Shown here in pieces: positions 23,739 to 34,668 of a stretch of 64,000 nucleotides of DNA. Position numbers and translations under genes: made by a program. The DNA lies in the NCBI GenBank assembly GCA_051530055.1, contig CM121343.1, positions 7,192,001-7,256,000 on the forward strand, in the 5' to 3' direction. This stretch comes from Neoechinorhynchus agilis. Lineage: Eukaryota; Acanthocephala. Each line of letters starts with the position of its first letter. The first letter of the stretch is position 1. A model generated the notes under the pieces. The model did not search any database and had not been told where the DNA came from. It saw only the letters and a program-made list of their open reading frames with translations.

Positions 23739-24570
23739 ATGATGTTTAAGTTGAAACCGAGTGCGACAAATCGCTTTATTGCAATATCGGCAATCGTGAG
23801 GTTGTAATTGTGGGCGTGCTTTGCATTTGTTAGCTTCTTGTTTCGCTTAAAAGATCAGAACCACCGAAGCCAAAAAAGAAAGTTGATCAAACGGTTGCAA
23901 AACTGAGGTATTTTGATTTAAAGTTCAAAAGTATCGATCTCAGTCCTAATTTAGGGAAGACCGTCGCCGTAAGAGATTGGAAAGAGGAATTCGGAAATTG
24001 CAATCTTACAAGAAGGTATTGAAACCTTTGATTGAACTTGAGCCAGATAGAAAAGTACTAAAAGAGAAAAGGTGAGATATTTGGTTCATTCCAAATAGAA
24101 AACAATGTAGGTTTCATTTTTAGATTGAGAACACGTGAACAATACAAAGGCTTATCCGAAGAAGAGGAAGATGCCCGGTTAGCTGTTTCAAGACGCTGGC
24201 AACAGTATTTGCGAGATCTTCAAACGCAGGAGACCAAGGCGATGGATAGATGCGTTAGAACATTGGCTCAATACCTAACCGAATGAATCAATGCAATAAA
24301 CTACAAGAAGAAGCGCTTTACGAATTGAAATCAATGGATGTTGCACGTTATGAAGATTGCAAAAAGAGAGATGAGTACCCGATTCAAATGATATGCAACG
24401 GTCCATTCGAGTACGGTTCACACGACAACAACTATTATCCTCCTCAGGGTGATTATGAAGAAATAACTAATGTTTTTGAGAAGGGTTATAAAATAACCGT
24501 ATTGGATAAGAAAACAATCAAAGAGGAAATGTTTGAACAGCTAAAACTATCACACAAAAAGAGAAAGTAA
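23739..24570 (+). CDS. MRPL40: Mitochondrial ribosomal protein mL40
   Basis: A component of the mitochondrial large ribosomal subunit. Exons: 23739-23800 (MMFKLKPSATNRF, a basic presequence-like start), 23854 to about 23908, then about 23957-24071 and 24123 onward, with introns of about 50 nt. The spliced protein has the family signature RSEPPKPKKKVDQ, then KVLKPLIELEPDRK, GLSEEEEDARLAVSRRWQQY, LQEEALYELKS and the C-terminal YYPPQGDYEEITNVFEKG, which matches the human protein's YQPPEGRYNDITKVY. Anomaly: between MDRCVRTLAQ and LQEEALYEL the frame changes. A 54-nt stretch (from 24254, gttag...ctaac...acaag) looks like an intron but would not restore the phase, so either one base is wrong or missing here or the gene is damaged. 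Confidence 0.85.
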
Positions 24571-24665
24571 ACGAAAGTTTTAAGTAAACAATTTAAAATC
24601 AATTTTTATCTTTCTCGTTTTAAATCGTTCCATCAACGTGCAATTACTTTTCATGTAATAATCAA

Positions 24666-24860
24666 ATCGAGAGCCTACGCGAAGACCGAAAATTATCAAA
24701 TAAATCAATTATTATAAGGCAATGCTGCTAGCGTGATAGCGACAGCCGAGGAAAGATAGAAGCTAAGATTTTGCGGACGGTGGTGATTGCATAGTTAATA
24801 TTGGAATGTATAATAAAACTTATGGCTCTTTAAAAATATTATAATAATTCGCTATAAGAA
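24666..24860. repeat. Fold-back element remnant (TATAGCGAATTATC family)
   Basis: Contains agcctacgcgaagaccgaaaattatcaa and, 150 bp on, aattcgctataag. Both are parts of the inverted repeat better preserved at 33983-34131 and 60505-60675. The remnant follows mL40 closely. Confidence 0.5.
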
Positions 24861-25199
24861 AGTAAAAACTAATGCGCCTTTATCAATATATCCAAGTTAT
24901 CGTCTATCTAAACCCACCACCTCTCCGAAGATTCTTTATTAAACTGATGTTGTGGTAGCTGGCATCAGTACATCCAAAAATCTACTGTCGCCGCACAAAA
25001 TTGGTTTTTTTTATTCAACATAACACGGAAAACGTTAACATGAACCTTATGATGTCGTTAATGGTCACTACACTGAAAACTTTTATTTCTAGACTCAAAC
25101 TAAGTATACGTTTTATTGTTCTTAGTAGAGGAACCATGCATCCCTTGGTCCTTCCTCGTGAACACTCGATCCAAATGATAGGTTAAATAAATGTAATTG

Positions 25200-25835
25200 T
25201 CTATTTTTGAGTGTACGACGCGTCCGATCGAGTAAGAAAGTTGGCGGTGATTGGTTTTGGAGAGTTTGCTAGATGGGGGATGCCATATAAAAAGCTGTGA
25301 TTTACAATGAGATTAAGACGGTCTATAAGTTCGGGGATGATGCAATGACGAGTCCAGTTTGGGATAAGAATTTCGGGATAATTTGTTGATTGTTGAAAAG
25401 ATAATTCATTGTTATTTGTCGATAGGAGAAAAATGAAATTAAGAATAATTCTTAATTTCATTTTTCTCTCCTATCGACAAATAATTTGTTGATTGGAGGA
25501 CTTCATATGACGCAACTAAGAGTATTGGAGAGATGACAGAAGTGTCAGTTGTGGAGTTATAGTTTTGTTTAGAGTCTGAGATGGGGTAATGGCTGTAATT
25601 TGAGTCAGTGCAGAGGTTTTGAATTGGGGTGGTGACAAGTTTGGGAAGGGATCAGAATTGGGTAGACCAATAGAATCTTTGACGGCCCTCCACCACGTTG
25701 AATTGCCGCCTGAACGTCAGGATATTTATTTCGATGAGACGCAGATACTTGATTTTGAAGGAGTTTCAAGATTGGTAGGTCACATTTGGAGATCTCAATG
25801 AATTTCTTACTAAACGAGGACTCACAAAATTAGAT
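25200..25835 (-). mobile_element. LINE fragment (CR1/Jockey-like RT), copy 1
   Basis: The minus strand encodes the start of a reverse transcriptase (PELIDRLNLIVNHSFLYGI). The same sequence, better preserved past this point, lies on the plus strand at 51397-51965 (..IHPSY..AKMIHLPKNG...GPISYL). The two copies match almost base for base between 25275 and 25803. The fragment is interrupted by an 89-bp fold-back insertion at 25392-25480. Truncated at both ends, with frame breaks; not active. Confidence 0.6.
25378..25494. repeat. 89-bp fold-back insert with 14-bp target-site duplication
   Basis: The 14-mer ATAATTTGTTGATT occurs at 25378-25391 and 25481-25494 and brackets an 89-bp hairpin whose arms read ttatttgtcgataggagaaa and tctcctatcgacaaat. 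The homologous LINE copy at about 51.75 kb has the 14-mer once and no hairpin, an empty site. The same arm sequence begins the element at 38825. Confidence 0.85.
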
Positions 25836-25859
25836 ATCCTGGATAATATCAGGACTGAA

Positions 25860-26410
25860 CAATAAAAGCAAACGAAGGATAATTCCCGACAGCCGATAAA
25901 GCTTTATTATTTCCTTTTTTCTTTCCATTCGACCTATTGAGTTGAAAAGGTTTAGTTAAGGGTCCGGATCAAACCATTTTAGCCTGTGGCATGAAATACA
26001 TACTTATACATTGATTGGGGATCCTAATGCCAGCTGCTTTATAGTATTTTCAAATTAACAATGGCATGGAGTGCTTGTGATGTAAAAATAAATAAAATAT
26101 ACGTCTGTTCATGGTAAATGTCGTAATTATTGAGTAATTAATTCGATTTGCGATTTTCGTCATTTGCTTAGATTCCGAATGAAGTAATTGGAGATGAATT
26201 GATGATTATTTCTTCGTATCTGAAAATCGAATTGTTTTAAAACAGTATTTTTTAAAAGATCCATAACAATCACGCTAATTAAAGAACCCACAGCAACCTC
26301 CGAGAGGAAAGTTGAAAGACTGCATTCTACAATTGTCGATTTTCATTCAAGAAAAAAGAGAGAGAGCAAACAACGTCGTGGCATTCGAACGCTAAATTCC
26401 CGAGAGTACA
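25860..26410. other. Intergenic, nothing recognised
   Basis: AT-rich sequence without a supported open frame, RNA gene or repeat. It lies between the LINE fragment and the 3' end of the UVRAG-like gene. Confidence 0.5.
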
Positions 26411-26413
26411 AGC

Positions 26414-27286
26414 TCAATGGTCGTCCTGCTGTTCTCTTGTTATGTACTCATTGATGATGTGATTGACAAGTTTGACTGGGTCATGTGAAATCAAACGTTT
26501 TTGTTTCTTTGGTACCGGAAACTGAATATTTTAGGGATAAACGCCAACTAGCGATGCTTACAATCACATACCTGCAAGAGAGCGTTACGAAAGAGAAGCA
26601 TTCCATGTGCCGATAAGTTATTTAGGTTTTTTCGTCTTCTTGCGAGGAAACTTTTATTAACGTTCAACGGAACAACATCCTTTCCTAAAGATAATGGAAA
26701 TCTAAAAATTATATGGTTCGTGGATCACAAAAGCATGAAGTAAACTCACTCCCTGTCGTCGAAACCTGAACGTGGGAATAAAGTGTCTCGGATAAATAAC
26801 CGACTTCCCTCCATGTGGATACGAGTGCATACCGGCACACCCACAATTCTGGTGACTAATGAAAATAAGTGGACAAGGTATGGTATAAGAACTGATTCTG
26901 TCAAGAGTTGCTGGTTTCGAATTGTTGAACCTTCTTCGATTGGATTAGGAGTGGATTCAAGTACATTCTTCTTTAGATGGAACAAAAGACTCGATTGCCT
27001 ATAATTGATTGATTCACTTAGCAATTCTATGAATCTTGTTAAACTGCATGAGCGTCGTGTAGTGGAACACACGAAAGCCCAATAATACCTTTCTACTTCG
27101 CAGTCATTAGTAGCATCAACGGATTTTTTTTCAACCGATACTGACTCCGCATGATCGGTAGGTGGGATCTTAGCCGTATTTGTTTCGGTTGAACGATTTC
27201 TCTTTGATACACAATTGTTAACCTTCGATCTCAATGATTGAAATCTTTCATTGACCCTTGTAATATCGCTATTGAGCATTGACAAT
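26414..27286 (-). CDS. UVRAG/Atg14-family-like protein, C-terminal part
   Basis: Three minus-strand exons: 27286-26750, 26701-26572 and 26506-26414, with GTGAGT and GTATGT donors and introns of 48 and 65 nt. The spliced protein contains a possible coiled-coil stretch (ITRVNERFQSLRSKVNN), then YLVHLFSLVTRIVGVPV, MEGSRLFIRD and DREFPLSLGK, ending ..NEYITREQQDDH. This order and spacing resemble the BARA-like part of UVRAG (..AHLV.LLS.YL.VPLRYPI...GS.S.I.D....KE.FPLY..G), a subunit of the Beclin-Vps34 PI3-kinase complex in endosome and autophagosome maturation. The N-terminal C2 region is not seen; earlier exons should lie above 27286, where an acceptor-like gatttag occurs. Divergence is high, so the family call is tentative. 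Confidence 0.45.
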
Positions 27287-27289
27287 CTA

Positions 27290-27715
27290 AATCGAAAACT
27301 AATTGCAAATGATAAAACACAGGTTATCGTACTTTTCAATCGCTCGTTCTATACACGGCTCCCGAGTTCGTCCAGGAGCGCCGTACTGATTAAACGGCCG
27401 AACATGGCCGGCTTCGAACCGAAATATTCGTTTGTTTGAAAACTCAAAAATCAATTCATTCTCAACGCAATCGCTTTCAGTCAATAAAGTGACATTTTAA
27501 GTCAAATGCTCGAGCGCATGAATATCACGAATGCAAATGGATATAAAGAAAATAAATTTAAAGATAACGGCATGTTCAATGCTCATGAAACCACAGATAT
27601 AGGCTAACGAAAGTCTGTCTGCGTGTAATGAACATGCCCGTTATTCATGAAGCAAACGAATCTATTTAAGAAATGCTGAAATTGTATAACCTTTTCAAGA
27701 AATCCGATCAAATGG
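27290..27715. other. Possible upstream part of the UVRAG-like gene, unresolved
   Basis: Contains a GC-richer stretch (27350-27420) with short overlapping open frames on both strands, none with a recognisable domain. Earlier exons of the UVRAG-like gene are expected here but could not be placed. Confidence 0.3.
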
Positions 27716-27734
27716 GTTTAACAGGTATCGCGAA

Positions 27735-28370
27735 AGCTCGAAATGTAAAGCGAATTAGCCGAAATTGGTACTTCTATTTTGAAAGGTGAATGGCCTACCA
27801 CAAAATCTACGTGCCTTAAGAAAATGAGCATTAATACTTTTATCGGGAAGTGTAAGATTACCAATTTTTTACCATATATGGCTGAATTATGGACATACAG
27901 CTCACCGAGCCGTTTATCGTCAAAAAATCCTAATCTTACACTTCTCGATGGAAGGGCAACCGGCTGAGCCACGCACAAATATTTTAAAATAGAGAATTAC
28001 TATGTTTTGTGAGAATCATAAAATCCATCATTGGATCCATCGTTCTCCCAAAAATTCGAACCAATAAGCTGATTCTGGGACGCCATTTACTCGATGACGG
28101 ACGAAGCAACCTTAAAAACACATCAAAAAAATAAAATTATCGAAAAGTTTTAAGGTTGTGAAGATTATTAACCATACACGGCTGAATATTTCATCCAGAA
28201 TTGATTTTTTGGTGGAGTGCATAACGATTTTGAACATTTTTATGCGTGGCTCAGCCGGTAGTCTTTTTATCGATGAATATAAGATGACTATTTCTTTTCA
28301 TCATACACGACTGAAATGTGGACTCACAGTCCACCGCCGATTCATTGGTCTGGTTGCGCAATTATGAGCT
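27735..28370. repeat. Dispersed repeat (GGCTGAGCCACGCA family)
   Basis: 28158-28350 is nearly identical to the reverse complement of 62260-62440 (shared runs include accatacacggctgaa-like ends, ttttttggtggagt, gcgtggctcagccggtagtc and ggactcacagtccacc). A third, diverged copy ending accggctgagccacgca lies at about 27735-27970. No coding capacity is recognised. The family seems to be a non-autonomous mobile repeat. Confidence 0.6.
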
Positions 28371-28564
28371 TGTGTACTTTGGTGATGAGAAGAATAGATA
28401 TTGATTTATTGTACTGCGAAAAACAACTTCTTAACTTTCTCTTATATCGAAAAAATTACAACCTGAAGAAGTCTGAAGAGACGGACAAAATATTGAGAAC
28501 AACAAATCAACATCTATTCTTCTCATCACCAAAGAACAACTTTTTTGAAATTATGAATTTGTGA

Positions 28565-28755
28565 ATCTATTCGAATCCTCAGATACCTCCCGAAGAGACG
28601 GGATCGCCTTTGGTTATGAGACATCAACCATTGTGGATTCGAACCTTTTGACCCACTTAGACTGGGATTCGGGCTCAAATCCACTCGACCACCTCGGCAC
28701 AACTACGGAATGTACAAACTTTGCTGTCCATATGCAAGGCCACTTAATTCGATGA
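28565..28755. repeat. Dispersed repeat, copy 1 (partner at 31.5 kb)
   Basis: Matches the reverse complement of 31470-31665. Shared features are gatacctcc.ga.gagacgg, attcgggctcaa.tccac and acggaatgtacaaactttgc. Moderate divergence between the two suggests old insertions on either side of the VIP36 gene. The stretch 28756-29400 shows nothing else recognisable. Confidence 0.55.
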
Positions 28756-29453
28756 GACCGCTAAGTTTCTAAACCTAAAGACCAAATTTGCACATAAATT
28801 GACACGAAAGAATTCCAGATGCTGACGCAACACAAATTGAGCATATCGTCAAAATGCCGGTAATGTAGAATTTCCCGCTGGTTTTAGACGGCTTAAATCG
28901 ATAAAAGCCTTGAATATTGGAAGTCTATTCGATTTGTTTTTATAAATCAGCCATATTCTCAAAACGAAGCCTAAAGAGGAGGACGAACTTGTGTCATGTG
29001 GGCATTTTGATGGTTACTAGTACAATGATTGTATACTGCACCGCTGATTGACTTCCAATCGATGTTCCAACTCACAACGTGTTGAGTAGGAATTTCACTC
29101 GAGGTATAAAATGCTAGGTAAGAATAACGTCACGTTTATGTTGCGAATGAAAGACTCAACCTTTTGTGTAGAAAGCGTTATGAGTTGTGAGGCACAACCA
29201 AGTGGTCACAATCCCGCTAGAGATACGTTCCCGAGTTAAACTTTCAACGCAAGAACGAGTTAATCTCGCACAAATGCATTTCAAATCCCCGAGTGACATC
29301 AGGCGAGGTACTTTTGGTTCCCTGCTTTGAGGTCGTCCTTTGCAATTTATGCTTAACTCACTGCGCTGGAAGAATCCGTTAAAGGTTTAAACTTCGAACG
29401 GACAGTGATGTCACGTTTGAACATTGACCTTTTTTGCTATTTTTAGAGTTGGG

Positions 29454-30784
29454 ATGTCCAGAGCGTCTATTCTGAGGGTTGTGATTTTGACAACAATCAT
29501 TTCAAGTACTTTGTTGCTTCTAAACGCTCAATCAGATTATATGACCGAAAATGCCAGCAAATCCAAGTCGGTGATGATTACGCGACACTCATTGGTGAAA
29601 CCGTATTACAGTGAGTATTGTTACCGGGTGAAAACTCGTTTTTAAGATCAGAAACTATTTAGCGTCTAGTTTAAGGGATTGGAAGTTCCTCCGATCTGCG
29701 TATTTGACTAATAGTCATATTGTGTTGACTCGAGATGAGCGGAGTCGACAGGGAGCCGTTTGGAACCTTCAACAGGTCCTTTTTCCTTACTGGGAAGTCG
29801 AGATCGAGTTTCAGGTGACGGGTTCGGGGTCGGATTTGTATGGAGATGGGCTCGTATTTTGGTATGCGAAGGAAGCGATGATTGATGGTCCGGTGTTTGG
29901 CTATAAGGATTATTTCCATGGTCTTGGGGTCTTTATGGACACTTACAACAACCACAACGGAGAGCATTCGCATGAACATCCATATATATCCGTTATGATC
30001 AACGACGGTACAAAGCATTACGATCATGATAGAGATGGGACACACACTCAATTATCCGGATGTACTTTCTTTTTCCGGTCGTCGACCGATACAGCCTTTG
30101 TAAAGATTCGGTATCTCGACGATAGGCTCACTGTTCGTAGGAGATGATATCACTTTAAACTCATGTTTAGCTTGTTTTCTGGCCTAGAAATTGAAATGGT
30201 TTTTTTTTGGGTTTTAAAATCATTTTAATTTCTCTACGCCAGACAACAACCTATTTATGAACAATTCAATCTTCAACTCATTCATGTTTATAGGTACTCA
30301 AGAGAATGTCCACTGAACAGGACTATTCAACATGCATTGAAGCCGACGGAGTTCGACTACCAACCAAATATTACATGGGCGTTACTGCAGCGACCGGCGA
30401 TCTTTCTGGTAATGCTGCTCGTGTTCTCTGATGATCTAGCAGCCTTAGTGGTTCTTTTTTTGTAGATGAGCATCGATTGATTTCGTTTAAAACGTACGCT
30501 TTATCCGCCACTAAAGCACTAAACGAGGACCGATCATCAATCGTACCGTTTGCAGCTGGATCCGAAAAGGAAAGAGGTTGTTCCGATTTTATATCTACCA
30601 ATATAATTAATCAGTTTCGCTTAAAATTTTAGATCACGTAGATGACGTCAGGCCGCTATGGTTCCTAAAAGCTTTCAAATATTTATTTTATTTGATGCTC
30701 CTCATATCGATCTTCGCAATCCTCGCTTGGGCATTTGTACGCTTTAATCGGACAAGGGAACTTCAAAGAAAAAGATTTTATTAA
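29454..30784 (+). CDS. LMAN2: VIP36-type L-type lectin (cargo receptor)
   Basis: A type I membrane lectin that binds high-mannose glycans on secretory cargo and cycles between ER and Golgi. Exons 29454-29610, 29663-30132, 30294-30408, 30466-30576 and 30633-30784; all introns are short except the third. The start MSRASILRVV gives a signal peptide directly after a TTTTTAG acceptor. Domain evidence: DGLVFWYAKE, GPVFGYKDYFHGLGVFMDTY (the Asp and following Asn/His form the Ca/mannose site), PYISVMINDG, then KYYMGVTAATGDLSD after splicing. A single membrane segment (FYLMLLISIFAILAWAF) is followed by a short cytosolic tail ending KRFY, the C-terminus of vertebrate VIP36. The third intron (30133-30293) carries a small inverted-repeat element. 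No break is seen; the gene looks functional. Confidence 0.92.
30172..30256. repeat. MITE-like inverted repeat in a VIP36 intron
   Basis: Arms ttgttttctggcctagaaatt and aatttctctacgccagacaac fold back; the ends read aggttgtt/aacaaccta in the copy at 38574-38755. The element makes up most of the one intron of this gene that is longer than 60 nt, suggesting insertion into a formerly tiny intron. Confidence 0.6.
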
Positions 30785-30789
30785 ATATT

Positions 30790-31465
30790 GTGTACTATCA
30801 ATCGACCGTCGGCGACTAAATCACCTTCCGAGAAGATTGCTTTTAGATCCAATCAAAAGATATCATCATGTTTTTTTGCTTGACCATGCATCTCAAATTT
30901 AATGTTCCATGTGTGCACATTGAAATCACTAGTTTTTTAGCCAGAAATAATTTTCATTGCCGAGAAATTTAAATTGGGGTTTGTACTTTTCACACTAAAA
31001 ATGAATCTTTTTTACTTATTAGACGCTGCATATGAAAATCAATGCTAATTCTCATAACCATTTCTTTCAAATGTTCTTTTGTCGAATATATGGAATATCT
31101 CTTGATCCTATAATGTCCCTTCCAAACAACGAAAAACTTTCTTCGCCAGAATTCATCATGCAACCCGCGGAATGTCCATACTTAGAAAAATGAAACAAAA
31201 TAATTGTCATCGTCATCGATGTTGCAATGATCTTTTTGACGACTCTATTGTTTTTATTTTTATTGCCATTTCGTGATATAAAACTACTATTGACTTGTCT
31301 TTTTGTCATTTGGCAAGCCGTTTTTATTAATTAACTGCTGGAACATCCCTTGATTCAATCACTTCTCTGATCCGAGATATCGGTTGCCTGTATGCCTAAA
31401 AGGAAAAAGGCGAGCAAGGGATGTTCACTTAATTAACTGAACCGGCTTGCCATTAGACATAAGAA
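30790..31465. other. Intergenic, nothing recognised
   Basis: AT-rich. A minus frame of 80 codons at 31067-31309 has no recognisable domain. 31322-31440 includes aagggatgttcacttaattaact and its inverted partner near 31330, a weak inverted repeat. Confidence 0.4.
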
Positions 31466-31469
31466 AATT

Positions 31470-31665
31470 CAGTACTTGCCCCGAGGTATAAAACTGGCAG
31501 AGTTTGTACATTCCGTAGCTGTGTCGAAGTGGACTTGAGTCCCGAATCTGTGTTTCAGAGTCAAAGTGTTCAAAATCCATTAGCGTCGATGACTCATAAC
31601 GAATGGGGAAGGAAACAAAATGACGAGTCCGTCTCCTCAGGAGGTATCCAAATATCTGGAGGGAT
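31470..31665. repeat. Dispersed repeat, copy 2 (partner at 28.6 kb)
   Basis: Reverse-complement partner of 28565-28755; see there for shared motifs. It lies downstream of the VIP36 gene. Confidence 0.55.
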
Positions 31666-31914
31666 TTATCGGATATTCACATGAAATTCGAATAAGAAAA
31701 AACCTTACAACGCCTCTGCATCTACTATTAGTTTTTTGATATAAATCACTAAAAGAAATTAGCGCGTAAATCCGGCGGTCGACCACGCCCAAAAAGTAGT
31801 GTCCCGGTAATAATCGTTTTCAAAATAGCAATGAAACGTTTTCCATCCATCCCAAATCCAGCGGATCGTAAAAGATGAATTGAATTCGCTTTTTCATTTA
31901 AAGATTAGAAATCT

Positions 31915-32625
31915 TAGGTTGGTCTTTACCCGATAAATGATATTTTATTAAAAACGTTCGAACCTCGCCGGGTTCATCATCAGCTTGTTAGTTATTAAAA
32001 GACGTTAAAATAACTAACAAGCTGATGATGGATCCAGCGAGGTTCGCAGAACTTCTTTAATGAATTCTTTACCGGGTGATGGCCTAAATAAAGGACTTTT
32101 AACCATATTCCCTGGTACCTCCTCACATATCAACATTTTGAACTTTTTATTAAAAGTCTTTTATTTGGGTCTTCACCAGCTAAAGAGTTTATTAAAGACG
32201 TTCTGCAAACTTCGTTGGGTTCATTATCAATTTGTTAGTTATTAAAAGGCACTAACAAACTGATGATGAACCCGACGAGGTTCGTAGAACTTCTTTAATG
32301 AATTCTTTACCGGGTGATGGCCTAAATAAAAGACCTTTAACCATATTCCCTGGTACCCCCTCACATATCGACGTTTTGAACTTTTTATTAAAAGTCTTTT
32401 ATTTGGGTCTTCACCAGCTAAAGAGTTTATTAAATACGTTCTGCGAACTTCGTTGGGTTCATCATCAGTTTGTTAGTTATTGGAATACGCTAACAAACTG
32501 ATGATGAACCCGACGAGGTTCGTAGAACATCTTTAATCGAAATAATCATTTATCGCGGTTGTGTAGACTTCTAAACAATAATTCCAATCACATTTCCCGG
32601 TACCTCCTCACAAATCGATATTCCC
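31915..32625. repeat. Tandem fold-back elements (CTGATGATGAACCC family)
   Basis: Built from hairpins of gttctgcgaacttcgttggg/cccgacgaggttcgtagaac around cagtttgttag/ctaacaaactg, joined by a linker containing accgggtgatggcctaaata and ccctggtacctcctcacata. Two to three units are repeated in tandem with a period of about 238 bp (32060 and 32298 are equivalent). Other copies are at 38275-38470, 43320-43770 and 47115-47790. The short open frames inside are repeats of one another and not genes. Confidence 0.8.
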
Positions 32626-32838
32626 TTTATTATTTAACACGTATGAAAGTTGAAGCACAACTATAACGCCCTTGCAATATTTCGTAAAATTAGAATAGTA
32701 ATTTAATGTGCTTTACAAACAGTCTTTATTGAAAATTTCTGAAATTGGGCTTTTAACTAACAACCAACGCGTTTTTCGCTTTAAAAAGTCTGTTTTTATT
32801 TCTCATTCAATGATTAATAAATTGAAAACGCATTTAGC

Positions 32839-33467
32839 TCAATACGGATTTTTATGCGGCCTTGCGTCACTTTTGTAATCCACATCTTTCTTGGCCGACT
32901 TTGATAATTCAATGATTTTCTTTTCGTTATTATGAGATGGTACTTCATCGTCGATTTTATTGATGTCCAAATTCATTAGTTGTCGTGATAGATCGTCTAC
33001 AGAGGAATTTCCCAACTGATTTTGCGAGTCCGTCATTTTATAACCGGAGTACATAAAGTCATTACCGAATCCATTAAACGGACTTCTATTGATTGCAGGA
33101 AGTTCATTTTTTTCATTGTTTAGCTCACTAATGTTCCTTTTGAGCTCCATTGCTGTTCCGACTATAATTTTTCGATTGCGGATACAATATTGTCCCGTCT
33201 AATAAGTTACATCATTAATAAAGAGTACGTTTTACAAGTAGACTCACGTATTCTTGAAGTATTTTAAGGACGGTTTCAGGCGATCTGAAGGTTACAAAAG
33301 CATATTTGCTAAATTAATGGGCATAAAAAGAAATTGAATTTATAAGAATTGGTACTTGCCGTGTGTAAGGACGAAATTCTTTATATCCGACAATGTCTCC
33401 ATCAGAAGAGAATAGATCAATAACATCCCGCATGGTTGAAAAGGGACTCAAATTTCCGACGTATATC
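32839..33467 (-). CDS. RRM protein, Boule/DAZ-like RNA-binding domain
   Basis: Three minus-strand exons: 33467-33360, 33308-33248 and 33198-32839. Spliced, they give one RNA-recognition motif: RNP2 IYVGNL, RNP1 KYAFVTF, and a C-terminal strand KILQEYTGQYCIRNRKIIVG that resembles Boule/DAZ (..KILQE....KKLNIGPAIR). The remaining ~95 residues are polar and low in structure and end KNPY. The intron between exons 1 and 2 uses a GC donor (ACACG/gcaagt): only this site keeps the RNP1 frame. An upstream exon with the start codon should lie above 33467, just beyond the acceptor ctgaacag. RNA binding is well supported; the Boule-like role in germ cells is only suggested by similarity. Confidence 0.65.
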
Positions 33468-33982
33468 CTGTTCAGAAAAAGGATACACTTTAGACGTATT
33501 GGGTATCGCTGCAGACACTCCATCCATTCGCGAGATAGTGATGAAAGGTCATCAGTTCCGACGGAGAATACTATTTCTTCATCAACGAGGATGTATCTGT
33601 CATTGTCGCAGTAGAACATGATAGAGTGCAACAATCACGCTGGACAAAAAGGATATTTCCTACGAGAACTAGTTGTCATGACGACGAGCGTGTCCGTATT
33701 TTTGCATATCACAATAAACGAGCAATTGATCTTCCTGTAAGTATTGACTAAACAAATTACCTGGCTCGAAATTTTGATTTCAGTTCCGAACATTATCATC
33801 GATATCGAAATGCTATATCTAGTCGTGATGATCTAAAATGGATTCGGAATCATTAAATAGACGGCTCAAATTGTAAAGTCAGCTCCTTCTTGAATACTCC
33901 TCAGGCTTCTATTTCGTCGCTTTCATAGGTGGCCTAATGTGATCGAGTATTCGTTTACAAGTAGTTATTTGACACTTTTTTT

Positions 33983-34131
33983 ATAGCGAATTATCAAATA
34001 ATTGATTTATTTGATAATGTTCAGCCTTCGCATAGGCCTTCTTCAGTCTATTGTTTTCGAAGAAAAATTCGAATTAGAAGGCCGAAAATTATCAAATTAA
34101 TCAATCAATTATTTGATAATTCGCTATAAAA
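33983..34131. repeat. Palindromic element (TATAGCGAATTATC family)
   Basis: Arms ttttatagcgaattatcaaa and its complement enclose ggccttcttcagtctattg and gaaggccgaaaattatc. Related copies are at 24666-24860 and 60505-60675, and the inner part is shared with the long palindrome at 39.5 kb. Its core contains the CTGAAGAAG-hairpin motif discussed in the findings. 34132-34668 holds no recognised gene. Confidence 0.75.
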
Positions 34132-34668
34132 GTAAATGATGAACATCCTTATAAATAGTTATTTGACAGTCGTAAATGGCTCTTCAATTTTTTTAGACTG
34201 AATTGGCGCTTAGGACACTTCGATTTGGTGCAATAAATATCTGATTTATAAGGTATCTCAGCGTTTCTGAATGCTTCAGCCGTCAACGAGATTGATTTTC
34301 AAATCGAACAAAATCGTAGTAACACTTCTGCATTAAGTTTTGCGTTGTAGCAAATATCAGAAACCCTATTCAAGCCAATTTGTGGCTATTTAGGCTATTA
34401 ATAAGATTTTACTCAATTAAAATTTCATTATATTCATGTTCTTTAAACAACTGAACTAACCATTTTGACTTGTGTTAAAGGTAATCCCGGTATTGTTCGC
34501 GAAATATTTCGAACCAGGGAACCTCGCCTATGGGCAATAATTTGATTCATCGATCTCATTTTTATCCAAAATGGATAACACAATCCGCCGAAAAGATGTA
34601 TTCGTGCACCATAGCCCTTGTTTTAGATATATTTCGAACGTGATAGAAATATTCCTCTTGTAAGCATA

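Noticed and set aside
27350-27420. tRNA-like gene with a GGTTCGAAGCC box on the minus strand
   Set aside because: A matching A box and cloverleaf arms could not be drawn; probably chance similarity.
32060-32501. Two similar 61-67-codon frames (MNSLPGDGLNK..) as paralogous small proteins
   Set aside because: They are the repeated linker of the fold-back family, present in noncoding orientation elsewhere.
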